Shown here: positions 1 through 4,772 of the stretch, piece after piece
Layout of the letters: each line of letters starts with the position of its first letter
Numbering within the stretch: position 1 is the stretch's first letter
From: Listeria marthii FSL S4-120
GTDB lineage: Bacteria > Bacillota > Bacilli > Lactobacillales > Listeriaceae
NCBI GenBank assembly: GCA_000183865.1
Contig: CM001047.1
Span: 524,269 to 530,565, forward strand
Length of the DNA: 6,297 nt
Direction of reading: 5' to 3'
Position numbers and translations under genes: made by a program
The notes under the pieces: model-generated
What the model was told of the DNA's origin: nothing
The model's input: only the letters and a program-made list of their open reading frames with translations
Databases searched by the model: none

Positions 1-398
1 AGCTGCTGCAAAATAAAGACATTGGCAAAGAAAGCAACACAATTAGTGAAGTAGAAATTTTAGCTTCCTACAAAGGCGACCTAGAAAAAGGTGATAAAAT
101 AGACATTTCAGAACCATGGTACTTAAGCTCAGGCAAATACGTCGCTGTCGAAAACTACATTGCACTAGAAAAAGAGCAAACATACACCATGTTCCTCGGC
201 AAAACAGACAAAGACATCCATCCCATTACCAGCATGGGTTACGGAAAATTCAGCGAAACCCAAAAAGAAGCCCAATCCGTACTCGCTGATTTTAATACAC
301 TCGGGGAAGTACAAAAATACGATTTTATCTCAGAAAATCCGGATGATGTAGAAAACTACCAAGCAATCAAACAACAAATTTCCGCAAAATATAAATGA
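1..398 (+). CDS. 3' end of a hypothetical protein (5' end outside window)
   Basis: An open frame enters from the left edge (first full codon at base 3) and runs without a stop to TGA at 396-398, giving 131 visible residues. The internal ATG at 189 is not the start, because the frame stays open and protein-like upstream of it. I do not recognise a named family. The visible part reads VEILASYKGDLEKGDKI, then an aromatic strand, ALEKEQTYTMFLGK and GYGKFSE. This is the pattern of small, often secreted or lipoprotein-like, beta-rich Firmicutes proteins in which a 'YKGxLxxGDxI' segment is followed by 'L..g..YxxFLxk' and a final 'GKF'. The end (about the last 40 residues) is charged and probably helical. 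Any signal peptide or lipobox would lie outside the window, so secretion is only inferred. No terminator is visible after its stop. The next gene has its own candidate promoter. Confidence 0.8.
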   Translation, partial: LLQNKDIGKESNTISEVEILASYKGDLEKGDKIDISEPWYLSSGKYVAVENYIALEKEQTYTMFLGKTDKDIHPITSMGYGKFSETQKEAQSVLADFNTLGEVQKYDFISENPDDVENYQAIKQQISAKYK

Positions 399-428
399 AT
401 AGATTCAAATACCTGATAAAAAGTGCAG

Positions 429-457
429 TTGCACAAATCAAAAAATTCCGTCATAAT
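429..457 (+). promoter_or_regulatory. candidate sigma-A promoter of the glutamine amidotransferase gene
   Basis: TTGCAC (429-434) and CATAAT (452-457) are separated by exactly 17 bases. The -10 matches consensus at 5 of 6 positions; the -35 matches only the TTG. The expected transcription start is near 464, only a few bases before the ATG at 466, which supports the downstream TTG as the true start. A small inverted repeat, GTGCA-gt-TGCAC (423-434), overlaps the -35 box and could be an operator or chance. Confidence 0.45.
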
Positions 458-470
458 AGAAAAAAATGAC

Positions 471-475
471 AGGAG
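471..475 (+). promoter_or_regulatory. ribosome binding site that selects the TTG start at 484
   Basis: AGGAG at 471-475 lies 8 bases before TTG at 484. The in-frame ATG at 466 has only A-rich sequence in front of it (tagaaaaa) and no Shine-Dalgarno match. It would also place this AGGAG inside the coding region. Confidence 0.8.
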
Positions 476-483
476 CTGATAAA

Positions 484-1164
484 TTGATTATTGATGTATT
501 GCAACATGTGCCGCATGAAGGACCTGGACTTATAGCGAATTGGGCGAAAAAGAATCAGCATCAGTTAAAAATACATTTATTATTTGAAGAAAATGCTCAT
601 GTTCCAAATGACTCGGATTTTTTAATCGTTCTTGGTGGCCCGATGGGGATAAATGATACCGCGGAATTCCCATGGTTGGCTGACGAACGTGCTCTAATAA
701 AGCGATTAAGCGAACAAAACAAACCTATTTTCGGTGTTTGTCTCGGCGCGCAACAAATTGCCGCAACATTCGGAAGTGAAATTACGGTAAATAAAGAAAA
801 AGAAGTGGGTTGGTTCCCGGTCAAAAGAACTTCTGACAAGCTACTATTTTTCCCAGAATCACTCCATGTTTTCCACTGGCATCAAGACACATTTTCGTTA
901 CCAGCTGGCGCGACACGTTTATTTGCGAGCGAAGGCTGCTTAAATCAAGCTTTTCTGTATGCTGAAAACATTATCGGCTTACAATTTCATTTTGAAATGG
1001 AAAAGGCTGGGATTGAGACGATTTTGCAGATTGACGAGGAATTTATCACGCCGGGCAAATATGTTCAAAGCCTTGCAGCGATGAAAGCGGAGGATGTTCC
1101 AGAAGATAATAAACAAATGCTTGAAGCCATTTTGGATTATTTAATAGATACAAAAACCATCTGA
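484..1164 (+). CDS. class I glutamine amidotransferase (GMP synthase-like GATase)
   Basis: A single-domain class I (triad) glutamine amidotransferase of 226 residues, predicted cytoplasmic. Members of this fold hydrolyse glutamine and pass ammonia to an acceptor. The acceptor of this stand-alone type (COG0518-like) is usually unknown, so 'GMP synthase-like' describes the fold only. Visible features, numbered from the TTG start: an N-terminal DVLQHVPHEGPG segment typical of the family, the VLGGPMG oxyanion-side loop (about 49-55), the nucleophile elbow GVCLGAQ with Cys86, and the FHFE motif with His169 and Glu171 completing the triad. An FHWHQDTFSLP block, characteristic of this subgroup, precedes it. 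No synthetase (ATP pyrophosphatase) domain is attached. The start is TTG at 484, chosen because AGGAG sits 8 bases upstream and because homologues begin right at the 'xxIQHVPxEGPG' segment. The ATG at 466 would add six residues. The gene ends inside a bidirectional terminator. Confidence 0.9.
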   Translation: MIIDVLQHVPHEGPGLIANWAKKNQHQLKIHLLFEENAHVPNDSDFLIVLGGPMGINDTAEFPWLADERALIKRLSEQNKPIFGVCLGAQQIAATFGSEITVNKEKEVGWFPVKRTSDKLLFFPESLHVFHWHQDTFSLPAGATRLFASEGCLNQAFLYAENIIGLQFHFEMEKAGIETILQIDEEFITPGKYVQSLAAMKAEDVPEDNKQMLEAILDYLIDTKTI

Positions 1165-1181
1165 CTAATCAGATGGTTTTT
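1152..1181. terminator. bidirectional rho-independent terminator
   Basis: A perfect 13-bp stem, AAAAACCATCTGA (1152-1164) pairing with TCAGATGGTTTTT (1169-1181), closes on a CTAA loop. It is followed by T's on the plus strand and, read from the other side, by T's on the minus strand. The left arm includes the last codons and the TGA of the amidotransferase. The minus-strand lin0512-family gene ends at 1185, so one hairpin serves both converging transcripts. Confidence 0.9.
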
Positions 1182-1184
1182 TCT

Positions 1185-1547
1185 TTAATATCCAGTTTCA
1201 ACAGAAGCGTTGACGATATACATTAAATCGTTCTTATCCTCTTTGTCCTCCAAGAAAATGCCGCTCGTTGTCATCATTCCGCCAGCCATTTTCTCGATAG
1301 TCACTGTACCATAAGGGATAATCGCGCGAATTGTATCTTCATCGAGCTTATCCGCGTCACACGGTAATGCCAATTTGATATTAACGACCATATTTTGCAA
1401 GTCGCCATCTGGTAAAAGCCCTTGAATTCCGGGCATCGAGTTAGTGAAAATTGCGTTTCGTACCGCACGTTCAGCTACTTTTGTTATATTTTGACCATGG
1501 ACATCAACGCCAAAGCCAGTTTGAATAAATAGAATTTGTTCCATCAT
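1185..1547 (-). CDS. lin0512-family conserved hypothetical protein
   Basis: A 120-residue protein that matches, from memory, the lin0512 family (TIGR02058 / PF09585), whose hallmark is an invariant GxGxDxHG near the N terminus. Here it is G11-F-G13-V-D15-V-H17-G18. Other family-like stretches follow: a helix with AERAVRNAI (25-33), SMPGIQGLLPDGDL (37-50), a strand with NIKLALP (56-62) and PYGTVTIE (78-85). There is no signal peptide or membrane segment, so it is predicted cytoplasmic. No biochemical function is known to me, and none can be read from the sequence. The conserved Asp and His suggest a metal or ligand site (inference). It is the second gene of an operon: its start lies 3 bp after the marR stop, and its TAAGGAG (1554-1560) lies within the end of marR. 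Two ATGs in tandem (1547 and 1544) are both well spaced from the ribosome site, so the start is uncertain by one codon. Confidence 0.85.
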   Translation of the reverse strand: MMEQILFIQTGFGVDVHGQNITKVAERAVRNAIFTNSMPGIQGLLPDGDLQNMVVNIKLALPCDADKLDEDTIRAIIPYGTVTIEKMAGGMMTTSGIFLEDKEDKNDLMYIVNASVETGY

Positions 1548-1550
1548 AAA

Positions 1551-2009
1551 TCACTCCTTAAAATCTTTTATTAAAGCGGCGCCCGGTCGGTTTTTCGCGT
1601 AGCCTTCCATTACTTCTGTGAAATGCTTTCCGTCCGTATCTGAGGAGTCGGCGAAAATTTCTGCCATTTGTTTGCGTTGTGCGGCGCCGAGTTCGTTTTC
1701 TAGATCTTTGCCAGCTGTCGTTAGAAAAATACAGCGTTGGCGTTTGTCGCGTGTACCTTGTTCAATCGTGAGAAGTTCGCGCTCTTTGAGTTCCGCGAGT
1801 GGTTGGTGCAAGGCTTGTTTGGATATTTCTAAAAAAGTTAAAAGTTCATTAATGGTAAGGCCAGGCATCCGCGCTGTGAAAAATAAAATACGGTGATGCA
1901 ATCTTTTTAGTGAATGTTTGGCAATAATTAAATCAGCTGTCTCTGTAAAAGCCTTATAACCGAAGTAAAATAAAGCGATTTGTTGATTCATGTTTTGCTC
2001 ATTGTTCAT
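1551..2009 (-). CDS. MarR-family transcriptional regulator
   Basis: A 152-residue winged-helix DNA-binding protein of the MarR type, which binds palindromic operators as a dimer and is commonly released by small ligands or oxidation. Visible architecture: an N-terminal dimerisation helix (about 8-30), the 'LHHRILFFTARMPGLTINELLTFL' region entering the winged helix (about 37-60), a recognition helix around SKQALHQPLAELKERELL (63-80), the wing with the hallmark DKRQRCIFLT (88-97, fitting D-x-R-x(4)-LT), and a C-terminal dimerisation helix. The only cysteine is Cys93 in the wing. The N-terminal redox cysteine of OhrR-type members is absent, which argues for ligand rather than peroxide sensing. 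The ATG at 2009 is preceded by AAAGGGG with 7 bases of spacing. It heads an operon with the lin0512-family gene, so that gene is the likeliest target. A palindrome overlaps its own promoter. Confidence 0.92.
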   Translation of the reverse strand: MNNEQNMNQQIALFYFGYKAFTETADLIIAKHSLKRLHHRILFFTARMPGLTINELLTFLEISKQALHQPLAELKERELLTIEQGTRDKRQRCIFLTTAGKDLENELGAAQRKQMAEIFADSSDTDGKHFTEVMEGYAKNRPGAALIKDFKE

Positions 2010-2025
2010 AAATATACCCCTTTTT

Positions 2026-2048
2026 CTGTCAATATCAACAGTATAGCA
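2026..2048 (-). promoter_or_regulatory. marR promoter (extended -10) with overlapping palindromic operator
   Basis: On the minus strand, TGC-TATACT (2048-2040) is an extended -10 element, with TATACT matching consensus at 5 of 6. No good -35 at normal spacing is seen, as is usual for extended -10 promoters. Directly overlapping and downstream lies CTGTTGATATTGACAG (2041-2026), an imperfect 16-bp palindrome in which CTGT/ACAG arms and the central ATAT are symmetric (12 of 16 positions). A dimeric repressor bound there would cover the transcription start. Autoregulation by the MarR product is inferred. Confidence 0.6.
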
Positions 2049-2168
2049 TAAATAAGGAAAAGCAATAGCGGTTAGAGCATCACTTTTTTAGAGCATTTTC
2101 TGGCTTTAAAATGATAATTATTTAACTAAAACTAAATGAATTTGTGTAATATTAGTATTTCAAAACAT

Positions 2169-2187
2169 ACATTTGTGTACAAAATGT
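2169..2187. repeat. 19-bp inverted repeat, possible operator
   Basis: ACATTT (2169-2174) and AAATGT (2182-2187) are perfect inverted arms flanking GTGTACA, which itself contains the palindrome TGTACA. The repeat lies about 140 bases upstream of the internalin -35 and about 120 bases from the marR -10. The symmetry is typical of a dimeric regulator site, but AT-rich DNA produces such arms by chance. Confidence 0.35.
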
Positions 2188-2328
2188 TACGTTAATGGAA
2201 TTTTCGAATTTCTTTTATTTGGATAAAAAAACGCTTTCTTTATTGATTTAAAGCCATTTTCCTGAAAATAAGATTGAATAATATGAATATTAAAGCAAAT
2301 CAAACGTGAAATATATTACGAAAACGTA

Positions 2329-2357
2329 TTGAGAGTTGCTTTTTAGGCGGTTATACT
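2329..2357 (+). promoter_or_regulatory. sigma-A promoter of the internalin gene
   Basis: TTGAGA (2329-2334) and TATACT (2352-2357) are spaced by 17 bases, a good vegetative promoter. The predicted start is near 2364, giving a short leader of about 27 bases that contains AAGGAG (2378-2383), 7 bases before the ATG. A small inverted repeat TACG-AAAA-CGTA sits just upstream of the -35. No PrfA or SigB signature is visible at this promoter. Confidence 0.7.
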
Positions 2358-2390
2358 TTGGGAAGAAATTAACCACTAAGGAGACTTTAT

Positions 2391-4193
2391 ATGAAAAAAG
2401 CACTGAAAATATTTCTTGCGATGATTTGTATGTTCATAATGATATATCCTTCCACAGCAGCTCACGCAGAAGAAACGAATAATAATATTACTATTCCAGA
2501 TACAAATTTAAGAGCCTATCTCAATGGCTTACTCAAACAAGCAAGTGATGCTCCAATAACGAAAACGCAAATGAACACAATCCAAACCGTGACACTTTCT
2601 GGAAACACTTTTACAGATTTAACCGGTTTAGAAGAAGCTGATAATCTTGTCACGCTTTCACTCAATAACACCAAAATCACTACACTCGCACCGATAAAAA
2701 ACCAAACATCTTTGACTTACATAACAGTTGGCGGCGATAACGTAGTAGACAGTCTTTTCGTAGATTTAAATGGACTTGTTAATTTACAAAGCATTAGCAT
2801 TAGCGGAAGCGAAGTTACACATAATGTCTTCAAAAATTTTAATAAATTACCGAAATTAACCTATATCTACGCGCAAAACTCCATGAAAATCACGGATATT
2901 TCAGCACTCGCATCTTTACCAGCATTGACAACGCTTTTCGTGCAGTTTGACGGAATTGATGATTTTAGACCATTAAATGATTTTGAAAGTTTTAAAAACG
3001 GAAACTTAAAAGCACTCGCAGCTTTCGGGCAAAATACCGGAAGAACAAATCCGCGCATTACACTTAAATCAAGCAAACTAGATTTTAACGAAGCAAACCA
3101 AACGTTATATTTACCATTCTCGATGATGCCAAATCCTTTAACTAGTTTTGATGGGACCGTCGCACCTTTTTCAAAATCGACTTCCGCAAGTAATACGTAT
3201 TTAGGATTTAACGATGTGGCGCTTCCGAGCTCACGTCTGACAATTACCGATGATGGCATTACCGTTAGTGGCGTGACAAAAGAAGAAATCGATAATCTAA
3301 CAGAAATTGAATATAATGCGCGTTATGATTTCCCGACAGGTAGCTACCCAACACCGCCAAGCATGACGTCTTATACCATTTCAAGCGGAACATATGATCA
3401 ATATTTTGATATTAGCCATACGCTTGATTTAACGGCCGATGAAAGTTTTGATTACAACCAATATGATGCCATTTCAGAAGCGCAATTTTTAAAAGATGTA
3501 CAAGCGAAAACGGACGACGGAACAGCTGTGACAAGCGATTTTGACCAAATTGTGAAGCTCGATGTACCGGGCGAATATATGGTTACATTGAATGCGGAAA
3601 ATGCTGCTGGACTTAAAGCGTCACCCGTAAAAGTGAAAGTAACCGTTCATGAAAAACCAGTTATTACAGCAGATCCAAAAATTTCTTATAAACAAAAAAC
3701 GGCTAAATCCGCAGATGAATTTTTGGCAGAAATCCATGGTTCAGTTACTGGAAATGCCATTTTAACAAGCGATTTTGATAAAGTAGTAGATTTAAACACC
3801 TCAGGAGAATACACCGTAACTTTAAATGCTGAAAATGAACGTGGCCAAAAAGCAGACCCTGTAACCGTGATTGTAACAGTAACTGCCGGCAACGATGCAA
3901 CAGTAATTCCAACCCCAGAAGTAAAACCCACACCTCAAGAGGAAACAGACAAAAACAACACAATCCCAGACATCATTAGCGAAAACTCTGAAGACCAAGC
4001 ACCAGCGAAAGCGGCGACAGAACCAGCCTCATTAACAACAAAAGAAAATAACGTGGCGAAAACAGAAAATACAAAACAACCAGAGACGAAAGCACTTCCG
4101 AAAACTGGCGATAAAGGAATGAGCGCATCACCGTTAGCCGGGATTATGCTTAGTTTCATCGCACTAATTATGTTCAGAAAAAGGAAATCCTAA
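2391..4193 (+). CDS. internalin-like LRR protein, LPXTG-anchored to the cell wall
   Basis: A 600-residue surface protein predicted to be secreted and covalently linked to peptidoglycan by sortase A. Order of parts: a signal peptide (1-26, cleavage after AHA); an internalin-type helical cap (IPDTNLRAYLNGLLK, 35-49); about six irregular leucine-rich repeats of 22-24 residues (about 62-200, repeat starts near L86, L108, L132, L156 and L179); a beta-rich middle module (about 220-350) containing the 'GSYPTPPSMTSYTISSGTY' block seen in other Listeria surface proteins; two related Ig-like repeats (about 357-419 and 431-498); a Pro/Thr/Glu/Lys-rich wall-spanning stretch (499-568); LPKTG (569-573); a hydrophobic segment; and the tail FRKRKS. 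It has fewer LRRs than InlA, so it cannot be assigned a receptor. It resembles what I recall of L. monocytogenes Lmo0514. AAGGAG lies 7 bases before the ATG. No strong terminator follows, so read-through into the stress-protein gene is possible. Confidence 0.93.
   Translation: MKKALKIFLAMICMFIMIYPSTAAHAEETNNNITIPDTNLRAYLNGLLKQASDAPITKTQMNTIQTVTLSGNTFTDLTGLEEADNLVTLSLNNTKITTLAPIKNQTSLTYITVGGDNVVDSLFVDLNGLVNLQSISISGSEVTHNVFKNFNKLPKLTYIYAQNSMKITDISALASLPALTTLFVQFDGIDDFRPLNDFESFKNGNLKALAAFGQNTGRTNPRITLKSSKLDFNEANQTLYLPFSMMPNPLTSFDGTVAPFSKSTSASNTYLGFNDVALPSSRLTITDDGITVSGVTKEEIDNLTEIEYNARYDFPTGSYPTPPSMTSYTISSGTYDQYFDISHTLDLTADESFDYNQYDAISEAQFLKDVQAKTDDGTAVTSDFDQIVKLDVPGEYMVTLNAENAAGLKASPVKVKVTVHEKPVITADPKISYKQKTAKSADEFLAEIHGSVTGNAILTSDFDKVVDLNTSGEYTVTLNAENERGQKADPVTVIVTVTAGNDATVIPTPEVKPTPQEETDKNNTIPDIISENSEDQAPAKAATEPASLTTKENNVAKTENTKQPETKALPKTGDKGMSASPLAGIMLSFIALIMFRKRKS
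3531..3881 (+). repeat. tandem Ig-like repeats within the internalin
   Basis: Two protein repeats, best aligned at residues 381-419 (bases 3531-3647) and 459-497 (3765-3881). Both begin TSDFD, carry GEY and VTLNAEN, and end VTV. I count 26 identities over 39 aligned residues without gaps. They are diverged enough at the DNA level to suggest an old duplication or domain shuffling. They probably act as a stalk lifting the LRR head off the wall. Confidence 0.8.
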
Positions 4194-4230
4194 AATATGT
4201 GAAACGATTCGCAAAAACAATGAATGATAG

Positions 4231-4255
4231 GCCTAAAATCATTTTTATAGGGTAT
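4231..4255 (+). promoter_or_regulatory. candidate SigB (general stress) promoter of the universal stress protein gene
   Basis: GGGTAT (4250-4255) is a perfect SigB -10. It is preceded, 13 bases upstream, by GCCTAA (4231-4236), which matches the GTTTAA-type -35 at 4 of 6 positions. The predicted start near 4262 gives a leader of about 28 bases with AGGAGGG (4278-4284). The weak -35 is the uncertain part. SigB control would fit the gene product, and I recall the L. monocytogenes counterpart being listed as SigB-dependent. Confidence 0.65.
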
Positions 4256-4289
4256 TGAATACTATAAGAAAAGTTGTAGGAGGGTTTAT

Positions 4290-4724
4290 ATGATGGAAAA
4301 ATATCATCGCATTCTTGTAGCAGTTGATGGCTCTGAACCAGCCAAATTAGCATTTGAAAAAGGACTGGAATTAGCACTCAAATTAGATGGAGTACTTGGA
4401 ATTGCAAGTATTGTCGATTTACGTGCCTTTTCTCCAAATGTTTCTTATGATGGTAGCTTGGAAGAAAAAGCAGAGCTCGAACTAAAAACGAGCGTCAATG
4501 AGTATGCCGACAAAGCCAGAGCAGCAGGAGTGGAACATGTCGAAACTTTTGTGGCTAAAGGAAATCCGAAAATCTTGCTTTCTACCGATATTCCTGCAGA
4601 GTTTCAAGCAGATTTAATCATTTGCGGAGCGACAGGGATGAATCGAGTAGAGAAACTAGTGCTAGGTAGCGTTTCTTCTTATATTATGGCCCATGCAATT
4701 TGTGACACATTAATAGCTAGATAA
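4290..4724 (+). CDS. universal stress protein (UspA family, ATP-binding type)
   Basis: A 144-residue single-domain cytoplasmic Usp. It starts with RILVAVDGSEPA (7-18, with Asp13 at the nucleotide-binding strand). Near the end it carries the ATP-binding signature G-2x-G-9x-G-S: G113-AT-G116, nine residues, then G126-S127. It is therefore expected to bind ATP, like the MJ0577/TeaD class rather than E. coli UspA. Such proteins help cells survive stress and growth arrest, but the molecular action is not defined. Two adjacent ATGs (4290 and 4293) share the AGGAGGG at 4278-4284. The second gives the family-typical MEKYHRILVAVDGS, so the start is uncertain by one codon. It lies 96 bases after the internalin stop with its own SigB-like promoter, and ends at a bidirectional terminator. 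Confidence 0.94.
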   Translation: MMEKYHRILVAVDGSEPAKLAFEKGLELALKLDGVLGIASIVDLRAFSPNVSYDGSLEEKAELELKTSVNEYADKARAAGVEHVETFVAKGNPKILLSTDIPAEFQADLIICGATGMNRVEKLVLGSVSSYIMAHAICDTLIAR

Positions 4725-4767
4725 AAAAGAGTGGTTATCTTCTTAAATGGAAGATAGCCACTCTTTT
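4725..4767. terminator. bidirectional rho-independent terminator
   Basis: An 18-bp stem with a single G-U pair (4725-4742 with 4750-4767) around a 7-base loop TTAAATG. It begins directly after the stress-protein stop and ends five bases before the stop of the CapA-like gene on the other strand. The T-run after the stem is better on the minus strand (T's from 4728 leftwards). On the plus strand the four T's belong to the stem. It should end both converging transcripts. Confidence 0.9.
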
Positions 4768-4772
4768 GCTTA

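Larger units (their letters stand above)
2010..2390. other. 381-bp divergent intergenic region between marR and the internalin gene
   Basis: Very AT-rich and without a convincing open frame on either strand. Its marR-proximal end holds the marR leader, operator and promoter. Its right end holds the internalin promoter and ribosome site. The roughly 225 bases in between contain a 19-bp inverted repeat (2169-2187), a short inverted repeat ATTTTC-ct-GAAAAT (2256-2269) and a partial Fur-like half site TGATAAT (2112-2118), none assignable with confidence. No PrfA-box palindrome (TTAACA-nn-TGTTAA) is seen, nor a GC-rich hairpin suggesting a riboswitch or small RNA terminator. Confidence 0.6.

Noticed and set aside
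597..839. Minus-strand open frame inside the amidotransferase gene
   Set aside because: It is antisense to a gene with a complete catalytic triad, has no ribosome site and has an implausible composition.
1618..1896. Plus-strand 92-codon frame opposite marR
   Set aside because: A Ser/Arg-rich shadow of the MarR coding sequence without a ribosome site or family resemblance.
2112..2126. Possible Fur box TGATAAT-t-ATTTAAC
   Set aside because: Only the left half matches the 7-1-7 palindrome. It lies in AT-rich DNA more than 200 bases from the internalin promoter and is no better than chance.
2329..2390. PrfA control of the internalin
   Set aside because: No TTAACA-nn-TGTTAA-like palindrome is placed upstream of the -10; the promoter looks purely vegetative.
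2867..4159. Several minus-strand frames opposite the internalin
   Set aside because: Overlapping antisense shadows in different frames, without ribosome sites or recognisable domains; the plus-strand protein explains the region fully.
4194..4250. Terminator after the internalin
   Set aside because: Only a weak bulged AT pairing (CCTAAAA with TTTTATAGG) is present, with no GC stem and no T-run after it.
4174..4377. Minus-strand 67-codon frame across the internalin-usp spacer
   Set aside because: It covers the SigB-type promoter and the start of the stress-protein gene and has no family resemblance.
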